Source of the DNA: Gossypium raimondii
Taxonomy: Eukaryota; Streptophyta; Magnoliopsida; Malvales; Malvaceae
Length of the DNA: 64,000 nucleotides
Assembly: GCF_025698545.1 (NCBI RefSeq)
Contig: NC_068576.1
Location: forward strand, 53,540,390 to 53,604,389
Direction of reading: 5' to 3'
In this document: piece by piece, positions 38,702 to 50,675 of the stretch
How positions within the stretch are numbered: the first letter of the stretch is position 1
Layout of the letters: each line of letters begins with the position of its first letter
The notes under the pieces: model-generated
What the model saw: the letters and a program-made list of their open reading frames with translations, nothing else
The model's database searches: none
What the model was told of the DNA's origin: nothing
Made by a program: the position numbers and the translations under genes

Positions 38702-39520
38702 TCACCAGCCAATTCTCTTACAAAGCTTGTAGCCAGACAAGATTGCACAAATTGCCATAACTAGAAATGTTGCAAAGGCCATGCTGGTTGATACGATGGT
38801 TCCCTTCCTAAGTGCTGTGCCTCGCTCAACCTGTCCAATGGTTGGCACTGCTACCGAAGCAGATGAGACGAGAAGGTAAACCAACAACTGTTTTCCAGAG
38901 CAACCCCATGAATTAGCTTTCACACACAAGAATTATAATAGCAGCGATACAAGTAGTGTGTTTACAACGGCGAGTGGACTTGCCTGGTCAAGGACAAAGC
39001 TTAGGTAGTCTGAGGTTAAATCCGAGATCAGAATGCCTCTATGAGCAATGTCACTAATGCCTTTAAACAATTGGAAAGCTGTGTATACCAAAGCTATAAT
39101 GGCTACAATGAAGCAGTATCTACACCAAGACAATACAAATCTCTGAGGTTTTCTCTCAGATTAAGGCAACTAGTAAATGCAAAATTACAGTTGTGCTTAC
39201 ATCAATTCTGAGTAATCGGTGAAGCTCGGAGATGGATGGTGTTTGTTGTTCGTGGATGGGGTAACCAGTGTGAGAGCTGAGATAAAGGAGAAGAGAAGCA
39301 CCGAGAACCGAAGGAAGAGATTCGAGTGACGATGTATCAAAGGTCTTGAGCTCCACCTTGTCGAAGCCACCGAGAAAGAGAACGGTGAAGGGGTCGGAAA
39401 TGGCTGGTGCTGAGACTGAGAAATAGATGCCACAGGGGAAACACCAGGCATGATCCTAAAACCAATAGCCAAGACATGTTGTTCTCTTTCATCTTTCACT
39501 GGTTCATCTACCTGCTCCAT
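38702..39520 (-). CDS. CASP-like membrane protein (CASPL4 type)
   Basis: Three exons (39520-39201, 39119-38984, 38887-38702) give 213 residues. CASP and CASP-like proteins are small four-helix plasma-membrane proteins of the MARVEL type; CASPs form the scaffold for the Casparian strip. Here a Ser/Pro-rich cytosolic N-part (QPFPTPSPFSFS) precedes four membrane segments: FLRFSVLLFSFISALTLV, YCFIVAIIALVYTAFQLF, LLVYLLVSSASVAVPTIG and MAFATFLVMAICAILSGYKL. The SDLTSDYLSFVLDQ loop before the third helix is typical of the family. The long Pro-rich N-part favours CASPL4. The second intron has a GC donor (CAG|GCAAGT), which is the preferred GC-AG form, so I regard the gene as intact. Confidence 0.85.
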
Positions 39521-40086
39521 TCTTTAGCTCGAACTTCTTCCTCTCAAGCCTCTGCTTGTTCCAATTAAACTGAAATTCGACTTGTTTCTTTAAGTTGGAC
39601 TTTTGTGAATATGGAGATCCTTAAAAAAAAAAAAGTTGATAATTCATGGGACTTTCAAGGGAAATTTCCTCTTAGTCATGGTTGGCAATTGGAAAATACT
39701 GAATTACTAGAAAATTTCAGAGCTGACGTTTGTTCTTTCGAATGAGCTTTGAAGTCCTCCTATCAGTGAGCTGAGCATGGTTGGTGAGACAATCAATAGA
39801 TAAGATTGAAGATCAAAGCTGAAAGGGATCTTGTTTAGGTCAACTCCTTACGGTAAATTTAAAACCATTTGTTTTTTAAACTCCAGAAATGATAAAAACA
39901 TCACTCTTACAAAGACTTATAAATGTAACACAAAGGAATTTTATAAGATCTTTGAACATTTGATAAATCCTAATTTTGATCATCAAGGATCAGTTTTGTT
40001 TAAATTAAACAAGTATTTGTACACTTAATTCTCCCTATGAGACATTTTTAAAAGACCGGGGAAGAAAATTAGTATTTAGTTGAAGC
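39521..40086. other. intergenic
   Basis: Spacer between the CASP-like gene's 5' end and the epimerase stop codon. No gene is seen; part must be the epimerase 3' UTR. Confidence 0.5.
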
Positions 40087-42183
40087 CTAAGGCTTTGACT
40101 GGTATCCCCATGGATTGTTGCTTGCCCACTTCCATTGATCTTTGCACATCTCTGCTATACCATATTTTGCTCTGCAATATAGCAAACTCTTAAGATTAAA
40201 AGGAAATATCTTGTACTGTAATTGGAAATTCTTTTTGAAAGATTATCCATGTTAACTGAATAATCTATTAGGAAAAAGATGGGATTGTAAACATACTTCC
40301 AACCAAGTTCTTTCTGAGCTTTTTCAGTGGAAGCATAAACAGCTGTAGCATCTCCTGGCCTTCTGGGGCATAGTTTAATGGGGATTTTCTGCAATATTTT
40401 CAGCAGCAACAGTTTTATATTAGCATATATGAGAGCGAGGCCGAGAGAGAATGTTGAATGGGCATTGACAAATAGCATTTACCTTTCCAGAAGCTTTCTC
40501 AAAAGTGGCAACCATTTCAAGCACAGATGTACCACTGCCGGTTCCGAGGTTATAGGCAATACAGCCTAGAACAACATATGAGTTTAATACAAACAGTATA
40601 TTTGCCGAACGGTACAATAAATGAACTTAAATTAATGATATGTAAGAACTTGAATGAAACAAATTGATCACCTATATTCTCAGAGGAAAAAAGCTTCCTA
40701 ACTGCAGCAATATGACCATCAGCTAAGTCCATAACATGGATGTAATCTCGAACCTGTCAATAAATGAGCAATCTCTTTTAGGAGAAAGTTAATTTATATG
40801 CACACATGAAACAGATACAGTTGATAATATTGACTGCAATCAACAAACAAAAACTTCTTTCTTCAAGAAGCAACTTTAGCTTTTAAAATACATACCGCAC
40901 TGCCGTCCTTAGTTGGATAATCATGACCATATACATTAAGTTCAGGCAATCTGCCGACAGCTACTTGCTGTATGTAAGGCATGAGATTGTTGGGGATACC
41001 CTTTGGATCTTCGCCGATTTTACCACTCTCATGAGCACCCACAGGATTGAAGTACCGCAGTAAAATAATACTCCAATCTGGTTCTGCCTTCTGTATGTCT
41101 CGTGCAATTTCTTCTAGGAAAAGCTGGTAAAGTTTTCAGTTAAAACAAAGTTTAGCGATTACAGTTAATGAGAATTTATCCGGTTTAGATCCAAGTAATG
41201 TACAACTATTTACCTTGGTCCTTCCATAAGGATTCATGGCCTTCAGCTCAAAATCCTCAACACATGGTATTTTTTCAGGTTGGCCATAGACTGTTGCAGA
41301 GGAAGAGAATACCATCTGTCCCCCCAAAAAAAAACAAAAATAAAGAAGCATTATCTTCTATTAGCAGTGGCTGAAGCACGGTGAAGATTTTAAAATATTG
41401 TCATACCTTTTTACAATTATATTTGGCCATGACCTCATACAGATTGATAGTTCCAATCAAATTGTTATCGAAATAACGACGAGGGTTACCGACACTTTCA
41501 GCAACGGCCTTAAGGCCAGCGAAGTGGATGACAGCATCAAACCTATGGAGTTTAGTAATTACAAGTAGAAATCAATTTCTCATAACATTCATTTCAAACC
41601 ATTTCAGCATAATCCTAAAGCAAAACAAAAATCAAATTACAATATTCACCTTTCAATTAACCCATGTACTTAGACAAACAGTAGGATAACATAAGTTCAA
41701 CTCAAATTTAAATCATGAAAACTCATAACAAACCACAAATAATGAAAACCAGTGAAGTTACTAAATCCAGGTAAACATACTTGGTCTTAGAGAAAAGCTT
41801 CTCCAAGTCATCCCTATTCCTCAGATCACCCTGCAACCAAACAAAGCCGAAATCAAAGCAATAAACAAAACCTTTATCATTAGGTATTAAAACCATGAAA
41901 ACCCACTAAATGGTTTATCAGAAAAATAACATAGAAGCAGAGAAGAGATTCAAATTTTCATTTACTTTTTTTTTTGTGAATTTCTTACCAAATTGAAGTC
42001 AAGTTTCTGGGAAAGCTCAGGACCCACCAAGTCCTTAACCCTATGAACAGCTTCAATAACAGAATTATCAAGATTGTCAATAATTGACACTCTGTATCCA
42101 TCATTGAGAAGCTGCACCACAGTGTGGGTGCCAATGAACCCAGCTCCACCAGTAACAAGAATAGTTTTTTCTGAAGAACCCAT
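40087..42183 (-). CDS. UGE: UDP-glucose 4-epimerase
   Basis: Nine exons (42183-41989, 41830-41781, 41542-41407, 41315-41214, 41123-40896, 40753-40672, 40565-40483, 40388-40297, 40171-40087) give 350 residues, the normal length for the plant enzyme. It interconverts UDP-glucose and UDP-galactose in the cytosol, feeding cell-wall polysaccharides, galactolipids and raffinose sugars. The NAD-binding Rossmann motif is GGAGFIG (residues 12-18). The short-chain dehydrogenase catalytic set is SSSATVYG with Ser133 and the YGRTK motif with Tyr157 and Lys161. RYFNPVGAH and [12 protein letters not shown] shape the sugar-nucleotide pocket. All introns are GT-AG and the frame is continuous. The ATG gives [13 protein letters not shown], the usual start. 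It appears functional. Confidence 0.96.
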
Positions 42184-45100
42184 TTTTGAAAAGATTATAA
42201 AGAGAATATTTGTATATTGAATTCAGAGAGAGAGGAAGATTGGGTTTATAAAGAAACCTTTTGTTTTTTTTATGACAAGATAGTGGGAAGAAGAAGACAG
42301 TTTTGGAAGTATGGAAGAGGAGTTTGAGAAAATCAAGGAAACTATCTTTTAGCCAAATAAATGGGATGAGAATGCATAGAAGATGTAATAGGCAATGATT
42401 GTGTAATAATCCCAAAAATAGTTGTGAAAGCTTTGAAATAGTGGAAAGTGTTATAAGCATCACAGAGGCAGTCCTTATCGGAAAAAGAGATGGCTGAGAC
42501 AGCCATAACTCAATTTCACTCGGTAGTCATCTGTCTTTACTATTTTGGCGCGCTTTTCGTAGTTTCGGTGCAAAAAAAAAAGTTGGCATCATTATGAATT
42601 ATTATTTAATGGATGATGATTGATTGAATCGATCAATTTCAACATCAAATAATCCAACTATGCCGTATTTATGATTCCAATGTAGTTATGGATTTTTCTT
42701 AAAGATCCCTTATCTCTAATATTTTATAGATTTTAGCAAATCTAAAGGGATGTCTGTAGATCTTCCTGTTTCTTTGATTAACAAATCTAAATCCAGGAAT
42801 TTCCCTCATCTACGGGATTAGCATCACATGTTGTAATTGCTAAGATTTAAGAGAAAATATTTGGTATGTTATCCGTCAAGATCTTAGACTCTTCAAATAA
42901 GTTCAAAATCATAATAAAATTTTATATAAATATAATAAAATATCAATAAACAAATATATAAAAAATATATATGATAATTTGTTAAGATGGTTTGTAAAAT
43001 AAAAAATACACTGTTAATGTAATTAAATACTTAATTATTAATAAAATATAAATCAAGATATTCACATGTCTGTAATTGTAGTATCCTTGTCGCAGATACT
43101 TTTCAAAAAGTAAAAACTAAACACAAAATGTGTTCCACTTGTATGAGTAGAGATTAAACCCTACCACATTATTAAAAGTATCTTTAGATTTTACAAGTAA
43201 AATTATTAAAATAACATAAAATATAATTAGAACAAAAAAAATTATATGAAAAGAGTTAAAAATAAATATAATAGTTCAACCTTATCCATATATATGATTT
43301 ATAATTATATTACCTGATACTATTAAAATCAATTATTGCAAATAGCAAATTGAATAATTAATTTTATTTGGAGTCTTAATTCGATTGATATCGACATTGT
43401 TACCAAAGCAAGAGGACATAAGTTCAAATGTGCTTAAACGTGTTTATCCTCCTATTTATAGATAATTCTAGGCATTGTGTAAAAAAATAATAAACTTTAT
43501 TCAAACTACTAAATCTAGCTTTTTAGACTCATGAGCAAGTTGAGAGTGTGACATTTGTCCCATTTATTTATATAAATACTTTTTTTTTATTTTTTGACCA
43601 TACCCTATAAAACACTTGTCAAACCTTCAATTTGCTTGTTTAGTTTCAAATAATTTTCCATAAACTAAACCCACACATTTGTTGAAACTAAAACCTCAAA
43701 AAATTTATGCATTTGCTATGCAAGTGGCTTTGAAGAACAAATTCACAAACGTTTAACAGTGGCATGGATTGAGAAGCTGTCCATTTATGGAAGTCTTTTT
43801 ATTACAAGCAAAAAGCAAAGATGCTGAATATATAGTTTGAATTAAGAAATTTTGGTTTCATGAAGCTGAGCATATGGAATGAGTCCCAAAAGTAAAAGCT
43901 GAGATCTGAGAAAAAGGGTTGAGCTTCTTTGGGAAGTTGGCTACCATTTTTCATTCTCCTTGTGCTGTTTAGTCACTCCAAGACATCATCATGCATAATA
44001 ATTCCTTACAAGCCATCCCATCCGTTGATTACTCTAATGTCTCGAAAGCAGAAAGCAAAGAATAAAGATACATTACATTATGTATCCCATTCTCGTCACA
44101 AAGCCAAAAAACAGAGATTTGATCTCCACTAAAAGCTACAAGCTTCTTCTCTACATATTGCTATTCATGCTGGGGTCCAACAATCAGTATAAAATTTCTA
44201 AATTATTTTTTCTACATAAAAAATAGATAAATTATTTCCGGTATGATTAGATCAAAAAGCAAACAGATCATTTTCTTGTCAACACAAGGTATACTTGACA
44301 TGCCATGTGTAACTGTCTAGTTATTTTATCAACCATACCAATTTTTAACTGTAAAAATGAATAAAAATTTTAATAAAAAAAATTAATATACTCTTTAATC
44401 TAAAATCTAAAAATTATTTTTTAAATAAATGAGATGGTAATTGATGATAGAAAAGAAATGATGGCTTCTATAAAAGCCCACTTAACTCAGGTCTAGGCCT
44501 ATCAGTGACTTGGGTGACAGGTCAGTTTTTGCTGGCCTACTACAGTTTTATAATATGAATAATCTGTCCACGAATTAAGGCTTGTCTAGCCTGATAGGCT
44601 GGTCCGATTATGGATAAAGATTTCTAATTTCGGACCAATTAAATTTAAATTAAATAATCTTAAAAAATGGTTTGTTTAAAATTTAGTTATATTAATATAT
44701 AATATAAATATAAAATTATGTTTTTAATTTATTGTTTTTAAGTCAACTTAATTTAGGTTCATTTTATAATATATAAAAATATTTTTAAAATGTATGATTA
44801 TCTTTCCAACAATATTTAAATTTAAGTTTTCCATTTTGAGAATGCGTCGTACCATTTCGCTGTGTTTATTATTTTTCTCATGTATTAAATGTGTCATGTT
44901 TGTTTTATATCCATGTAAAGCTTTATTTATGGTTTTTTTACATTTTATTATTAAGTTTTCTGTTCAATTTATATGGTTTAAGGTTATTTTATTTTAATTC
45001 ACCTTCAATTAATATGGGCATTCTTGCCTATACAAGAAAACTGTAAAAATTAAATAAATAAAAATCTTATTTAATTAATTAAGCCCTAATCCAACCTGAC

Positions 45101-45495
45101 GTAAGTTACCTGAACTAATGGAAATTAGCTCTCACTTATGCATGAAGGATTGGAAATGGTATAATGTATGTAATACAGATATATGGCGGACCAATCTATG
45201 ACAACCCAAGTTCCTTAGGCTAGTTCATGAGAATTGACATGAAATTTATGAAACAAGCCCTCTTTTTAATTAAGTTTGGGACATCCCTTGTATGTTAAGT
45301 TACTTCAAAACTGAGACCTCACTGTTCCCTAAAAACCAAAAACCGAAAGTTCCCTTTTCTCTTTATTGGTAAGTCAAGTGAATTACATTTATGCAGAAGA
45401 TTATAAATTTGTTCTATTTTTGGTCATAAATATCGTATACCTTCGATCATAAAATCAAACTTAAGCCTTATAATAATTTCCCTTGCATTGCGAAG
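42184..45495. other. intergenic
   Basis: Epimerase 5' leader and promoter near 42.2-42.5 kb, then AT-rich DNA. It holds a SINE-like copy at 43372-43492. No coding gene is supported. Confidence 0.55.
43372..43492 (+). repeat. SINE-like repeat, copy 1
   Basis: Shares the order GAGTCTTAATTCGATT..., GTTCAAATGTGC (B-box-like), TCCTATTTATAG and CATTGTGTAAAAA with copies at 48184 and 49441. The A-box-like start, B-box-like middle and A-rich end fit a tRNA-derived SINE. Confidence 0.55.
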
Positions 45496-46173
45496 ATGAT
45501 GAGCTTCAGAAACATTTCAATGTATTACTTCGTTAGTGTTGCGGATCACGGCATTACATTAGCCAATGCAGCCACTTTCAGCATCCAAAACAATTTCCCC
45601 TGCACAGTTTGGGCCGCCGCAGCGCCAGGTGGCGGCAGGCAACTTGACCACGGCCAAGTGTAGGACCTCAACGTGAGCTTTGGAGTAGGAGGTGCCCGTA
45701 TCTGGGCTCGAACCGGTTGCGAATTCAATGAAAGTGGACAAGGTAAATGCCAGACAGGTGACTGTGTGGGGCTACTTCAATGCCAAGGCTATGGTTTACC
45801 CCCAAATACCTTGGCTGAATACACATTGAACCAGTTCGATGGTATGGATTTCTTTGATATATCTCTTGTTGATGGGTTCACGTTCCCATGGAATTTAGCC
45901 CAACTTCTGGTGGGTGCAACAGAGGCATAAAATGCACTTCACAGATTGTAGGGCAGTGCCCTAGTGAACTTCAAACCCCTGGTGGGTGTAACAATCCTTG
46001 TACTGTGTTCAAAACTGATGAATATTGTTGCAATTCTGGTAAATGTGGTCCGACAAATTTCTCAAGTTTTTTTAAAGAAAGGTGCCCCGATGCTTACAGT
46101 TACCCTAAAGACGATGAAACAAGCACATTTACTTGTCCTACTGCAACTAATTATAAGGTATATATGTACTCAT
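45496..46173 (+). pseudogene. osmotin/thaumatin-like (PR-5) pseudogene
   Basis: This is the first member of the tandem osmotin cluster and is broken. Family landmarks are all present in order: [80 protein letters not shown] and [12 protein letters not shown]. They do not lie in one frame: there is an in-frame stop about 55 codons in and a frame change near the middle. The last stretch (FCP and C-terminal tail) is also lost after NYKV. The N-terminal signal peptide is diverged. Most of the remaining sequence still reads well, so the loss is fairly recent. Confidence 0.88.
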
Positions 46174-46584
46174 AAGAGAGCTATGACCTTCAATATTAAT
46201 AGATTATTTGATTTTCTTTTGCTCTCATAATTCTTTATCCATCCTAAATGTGGGGTTTTAAAAAATTTGTGGAGATTCAATTGAGTAAAAAAGGAACAAA
46301 TTATGTTGGTTTGTTAACCCAAAAGAAAGTTGAAGCATGAAACAAATCTGAATGGTTAACTTATTTTTAGCATCAATGATTAATTCATGTTAAATAAATA
46401 AAAATAACAAATTGGAAGATAACCATATTAATTTCCATGATACGATCTTGACTGGTCATCCAAACCAATTTTCAACAAACATTTGATTACAATCAAGAGC
46501 CACTCTTTACTTGGTCTGTCAATAACATCTAACATAAATCCACCTTTTCCCTCATAAACTCCATGCAATACAAAGCTAGCAAAA
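46174..46584. other. spacer in the osmotin cluster
   Basis: AT-rich spacer between the pseudogene and the first intact osmotin gene; it must hold that gene's promoter. No GCC box like those of the two downstream copies is seen. Confidence 0.45.
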
Positions 46585-47319
46585 ATGAAGTTGGAAAGCC
46601 TCTCTCCGTTTTTCTTCCCTTTCGTTGCTCTTTGCTTCACGATGGCCACTGCTGCCACTTTTACCATTCGAAACAACTGCTCCTACACGGTCTGGGCAGC
46701 AGCCGTGGCCGCCTCCGCTGGTGGTGGTGGCAAGAGGCTAGAGAGCGGTGCAACTTGGAATCTAAATGTGAAGCCCGGCACTAGAGGATCCCGTATCTGG
46801 GCTCGAACCAATTGCCAATTCGATGAAGCCGGACGAGGCAGATGCAAAACCGGTGATTGTGGGGGGCGACTTAAGTGCAAAGCCTATGGTAAACCCCCAA
46901 ACACCTTGGCTGAATTCGCACTAAACCAGTACAAAAACTTGGATTTCTTCCATATCTCTCTGGTTGATGGATTTAATGTTCCTATGGAGTTTAGCCCAAC
47001 ATCTGGGTTGTGCAAGAAGGGCATTCAATGCACAGCTGATATAGTAAGGCAGTGCCCTAAGGAATTGAAAGCCCCAGGTGGGTGCAATAATCCTTGCACC
47101 GTTTTCAAGACTCAACAATATTGTTGCTATTACGGGAAGTGTGACCCAACGGATTTTTCCAAGTTCTTCAAGGCAAGATGCCCCAATGCTTATACTTATC
47201 CACGAGATGATCCTTCAAGCACGGTCACTTGCCCTGGTGGAACCAATTACAAGGTTGTGTTCTGCCCCATTGGCTCTCCTCATCTAGAGATGGTTGCAAG
47301 CATGAGCCAAGAAGAGTAA
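46585..47319 (+). CDS. osmotin-like / thaumatin-like protein (PR-5)
   Basis: An intronless gene of 244 residues. PR-5 proteins are secreted or vacuolar antifungal defence proteins that disturb fungal membranes and bind glucans. A signal peptide ends near [10 protein letters not shown]. All 16 cysteines of the fold, which make eight disulphides, are present. The thaumatin signature region lies around residue 90 ([10 protein letters not shown]), and the acidic cleft residues fall in TLAEFALNQ and SLVDGFN. A short tail after FCP ([15 protein letters not shown]) resembles osmotin vacuolar-sorting propeptides. It is the most diverged of the three intact copies and has an extra Ala/Gly stretch ([12 protein letters not shown]) near residue 40. 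Its 3' UTR begins with the same AAAGGGATGATCTCTTGG as the copy at 49947. Confidence 0.95.
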   Translation: MKLESLSPFFFPFVALCFTMATAATFTIRNNCSYTVWAAAVAASAGGGGKRLESGATWNLNVKPGTRGSRIWARTNCQFDEAGRGRCKTGDCGGRLKCKAYGKPPNTLAEFALNQYKNLDFFHISLVDGFNVPMEFSPTSGLCKKGIQCTADIVRQCPKELKAPGGCNNPCTVFKTQQYCCYYGKCDPTDFSKFFKARCPNAYTYPRDDPSSTVTCPGGTNYKVVFCPIGSPHLEMVASMSQEE

Positions 47320-48183
47320 AGGGATGATCTCTTGGAATAGTTGATCTGCGCCCGGGAATAAAAATAAAAAGTTATTTTTTAACCTTTTCAAATGATAATC
47401 ATCATGTTATATCGAGAGAATCAAATCATTGCTATGCATATATCACAAGTAAATAATTCCTACGATTTAAACTCATAACTTGATATGTGAAATGAATTTC
47501 CATAATCAATAGATCAAATATTGAAGTTGGAGTTGTTGTTTTGTTTGTACGTACTGTTTACTTGATGCATCAACAAAAACATATAAAGAGTCAAATTTGA
47601 TGCATCAAATTTGGATTTCACAACACAAAGCTTCAACTGATATTTATTGGTATTAATTAAAAGCAAGATAATCTTAATCATCAAATTTAAGAAAAATAAA
47701 TTAAATTAAATGCTCAATTTGTTAGATTTATTGGTAATTTTATTCAAATGATATCTAAATAATTATGGGAAAAATCATATTTTAGATTCTGTTTTCACAC
47801 ACACACAAAAAAAGAAAGTATGATTTTCATTATTATTTGATATTCGATAATTTTATTATTATTTGATATAATTTTATATTTAAACCTCTCAACCTTTTCC
47901 GTCTTATTTTTATGTTTATTAAAAATAAAATAAAAATAAGTCAAATTTTGGGGCCCTACTAGTTTCAATTTAGTTTAGGTTATCCATTTATAAACTAATA
48001 TCTCCAGACATAAAATTTTAAAACTAAAATACTTCTTTTGACAGTTCACAGAAATTAGCATTTTAATGTACGAAATAAAGAATCTAATAAAATGAATATT
48101 CAGTGCAAATACAAATGTGAGAAGAAAGTCGTACCTACAAATCTTTCGTAACATCTAGAAAAAGTCGTATTTTTGGGTTGATT

Positions 48184-48306
48184 GAGTCTTAGTTCAATTA
48201 ACAAAAATATTGTTGCTAATGTAGGAAGACGTAGGTTTAAATGCATTGAAGTGTGTTCTATTATTTATGGGTTGTTTTAGACATTGTGTCAAATATATAT
48301 ATATAT
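48184..48306 (+). repeat. SINE-like repeat, copy 2
   Basis: Matches the copies at 43372 and 49441: GAGTCTTAGTTCAATTAAC (A-box-like), GTAGGTTTAAATGC (B-box-like), ATTATTTATGGGTTG and ACATTGTGTCAAA, then an AT tail. Confidence 0.6.
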
Positions 48307-48549
48307 AATCAGAACTTATAATTAGATTGTTAAACAAAAAAAAATTTACATTTTAAATGTTGAACGAATATGAATTTTACTATAAAATGTTTTAAAATAA
48401 TTTTCTTATAAAATGTTACAAATTTTCAATATATGAATTTTACAGAATTTTTAATAAAAAATGAAAATGATTTCAAGCTATTACTTGAGATGTGGAGAAG
48501 TTAATGCATCTGCAGTATTATAATTAACATTTTAATTTCTCTAGTTAGC

Positions 48550-48897
48550 TTATTAATAAGAGATCATATCTGATGCGCTCTTTATGCATGAATTTTATGC
48601 ACAATGCACTATAATTTGCCACGTCATTAATGAACAAAATAAGAAAAATTAAAGACTTTCTAATAAATATTTAAAATTTATTTAAACTTAAATAATTAAT
48701 TGAAAAAGTCTAATTTTATTAAGAGATAAAATACGAGAAATTATAATTAATTTTATTGAGATTTAAAAGAATTTTAAATATTTATTAGAAAGTTTTCTAT
48801 TTTGTTCATTAATGATGTCATGAACTTGCGTGCATTGATAGTGTAATGCATAAAGCTCATGCATCGATAATACATCAAATATAATCCTTATTAATAA
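48550..48897. mobile_element. foldback MITE-like element, 348 bp
   Basis: Two arms of about 140 bases are inverted copies of each other: the left runs from TTATTAATAAG through AACAAAATAAG...CTTTCTAATAAATATTTAAAAT, and the right is its reverse complement ending CCTTATTAATAA. The spacer is about 65 bases. It has no coding capacity. A target duplication is hard to fix because the ends are themselves palindromic (TTATTAATAA). Confidence 0.7.
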
Positions 48898-49440
48898 TTC
48901 AATATTGTTCATGAATTAAAAAAAAGAAGGAAAAATTAATATTGGTCATAATAAACCGTATGCTAGTTTCTTCATATAAATGTGTTCATATTTAAAATTA
49001 ATTTATGCACGATATTAATATATTGTCGATCACATTTGAGACGATGTACATCCTAAATATTAGACCAAAGCTTGATTTTTTCTTTTAATCTCAAATATAA
49101 GATTACTAATTTATTTTAAAACTTTGCATTGATTTACCACAACTTGTTTAGTTATTAGTAAGGTTGGTTTTCGATATGTAGTGGGTTAAGGTAACAGAGT
49201 AGCGCATACTCCGAGCTGCTCAGTGAACCGGTGGACATACATGTTTATGTGATGGATGGTGTCCTATTAGCTAAATTAATGAAATATTTATTAAGGAAAA
49301 TTATTAACTAAATGACAGATTATGGGGATTTTAAAATTACATCCAATCAAGATTTAACAAAAAAAAAATCATTTCTTTGCTCATTTTTAGAGGTCTAAAT
49401 AGATGTCTGCAGTTATTTTTAAACACTTAAAAATGCATTT

Positions 49441-49579
49441 ATAGTTTTAGTTTAATTAACATGAATATTGTTATTAATGCAGGGAAATGTGGGTCTGAGT
49501 GCACTGGAACGCATTATTCTCCTATTTATGAGTTGGGGAGAGATTGTGAGTAATTTTAGATATTATGTAAAAAAAATAT
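49441..49579 (+). repeat. SINE-like repeat, copy 3
   Basis: The best preserved of three copies: TTAGTTTAATTAAC (A-box-like), GGGTCTGAGTGC (B-box-like), TCTCCTATTTATGAG and a 3' part ending in an A-rich tail (TATGTAAAAAAA). Confidence 0.6.
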
Positions 49580-49824
49580 AATCATAACTTATAATAATTT
49601 TAACCTTGGATTTCTATAAAATAACTACTAGTAAAATAATTCATATTAAAATCATTGATATCTAATTTAGAAAACAAATAATAAAAACTCTATTTATCAT
49701 TAGATTATATAATAGATCGTTACCGGTTGATGTAGATTTAACAAGTTCAATGAAAATAAATGTACAATTGTACACACTAAAAAATTCTGACTTTATCTTC
49801 ATTATGATTTCGAAGTAACGAAGT

Positions 49825-49831
49825 AGCCGCC
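49825..49831 (+). promoter_or_regulatory. GCC box, distal (osmotin copy at 49947)
   Basis: AGCCGCC, the core bound by ethylene-response factors (ERFs), 122 bases before the ATG. A matching site is at 52783 in the duplicate gene. Confidence 0.7.
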
Positions 49832-49883
49832 TCAGCGTTTATTTTTAAAACAATATTATGGCACATGCCTCGGATTTCCCAAA

Positions 49884-49890
49884 AGCCGCC
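49884..49890 (+). promoter_or_regulatory. GCC box, proximal (osmotin copy at 49947)
   Basis: A second AGCCGCC, eight bases upstream of the TATA box. It is conserved at 52847 in the duplicate gene. Confidence 0.7.
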
Positions 49891-49897
49891 TTGCTTG

Positions 49898-49905
49898 TAT
49901 ATAAA
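49898..49905 (+). promoter_or_regulatory. TATA box (osmotin copy at 49947)
   Basis: TATATAAA, 49 bases before the ATG, implying a very short 5' UTR of about 15-20 bases. Confidence 0.75.
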
Positions 49906-49946
49906 CCCTCCACTCCTATGAACAAATCACCAAGTAAAAACCAACC

Positions 49947-50675
49947 ATGAGCTACTTAACCATTTCCCAGATCTCTTCCATCCTCTTCTTCAGCGTTCTT
50001 TTCATTTCCGCCCATGCAGCGCGCTTTGAAATCCGCAATGAGTGCCCCTACACTGTTTGGGCAGCAGCCTCTCCTGGTGGTGGTCGTCGCTTAGACCCAC
50101 GGCAAAGTTGGACCATCAATGTGCCTGCTGGCACAGCCATGGCTCGTATCTGGGGTCGCACCAATTGCAATTTCGATGCCAATGGTAGGGGTCATTGCCA
50201 AACCGGTGACTGTGGTGGACTCCTTGAGTGCCAAGGTTGGGGTGTCCCTCCAAACACCCTGGCTGAATATTCACTTAATCAATTTGGAAACATGGATTTC
50301 TACGACATTTCCTTAATTGACGGGTTTAACATCCCCATGGTGTTTGGTCCAACTAATGGCGGTTGTCACAACATTCGGTGCACAGCAGACCTCAAGGGAC
50401 AATGCCCGAATGAGTTAAGGGCTCCTGGTGGGTGCAATAACCCATGCACAGTGTTCAAAACCAATGAGTATTGTTGCACTCAAGGGTACGGAACCTGTGG
50501 TCCGACCTATTTCTCAAGGTTTTTCAAGGACCGGTGCCATGATTCATACAGTTATCCTCAGGATGATCCTTCAAGCACCTTTACTTGCCCCGCTGGTTCC
50601 AATTACAGGGTTGTGTTTTGCCCTAGAGGCTCACCCCGCATAGAGATGGTCGGAAGCAAGAACCAAGAAAAGTAA
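49947..50675 (+). CDS. osmotin-like / thaumatin-like protein (PR-5)
   Basis: An intronless gene of 242 residues, very close in sequence to the gene at 52910. The signal peptide ([11 protein letters not shown]) ends before [14 protein letters not shown]. Sixteen cysteines are present. [10 protein letters not shown] and [13 protein letters not shown] mark the thaumatin signature and part of the acidic cleft, and [11 protein letters not shown] supplies another cleft aspartate. The tail after FCP ([16 protein letters not shown]) is like the C-terminal vacuolar propeptide of osmotin. Two GCC boxes and a TATA box directly upstream suggest ethylene/jasmonate and pathogen induction. The 3' UTR begins AAAGGGATGATCTCTTGG. 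Confidence 0.96.
   Translation: MSYLTISQISSILFFSVLFISAHAARFEIRNECPYTVWAAASPGGGRRLDPRQSWTINVPAGTAMARIWGRTNCNFDANGRGHCQTGDCGGLLECQGWGVPPNTLAEYSLNQFGNMDFYDISLIDGFNIPMVFGPTNGGCHNIRCTADLKGQCPNELRAPGGCNNPCTVFKTNEYCCTQGYGTCGPTYFSRFFKDRCHDSYSYPQDDPSSTFTCPAGSNYRVVFCPRGSPRIEMVGSKNQEK

Larger units (their letters stand above)
47320..49824. other. spacer with short elements
   Basis: Contains SINE-like copies at 48184-48306 and 49441-49579 and a foldback element at 48550-48897. The rest is AT-rich. No gene is seen. Confidence 0.55.
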
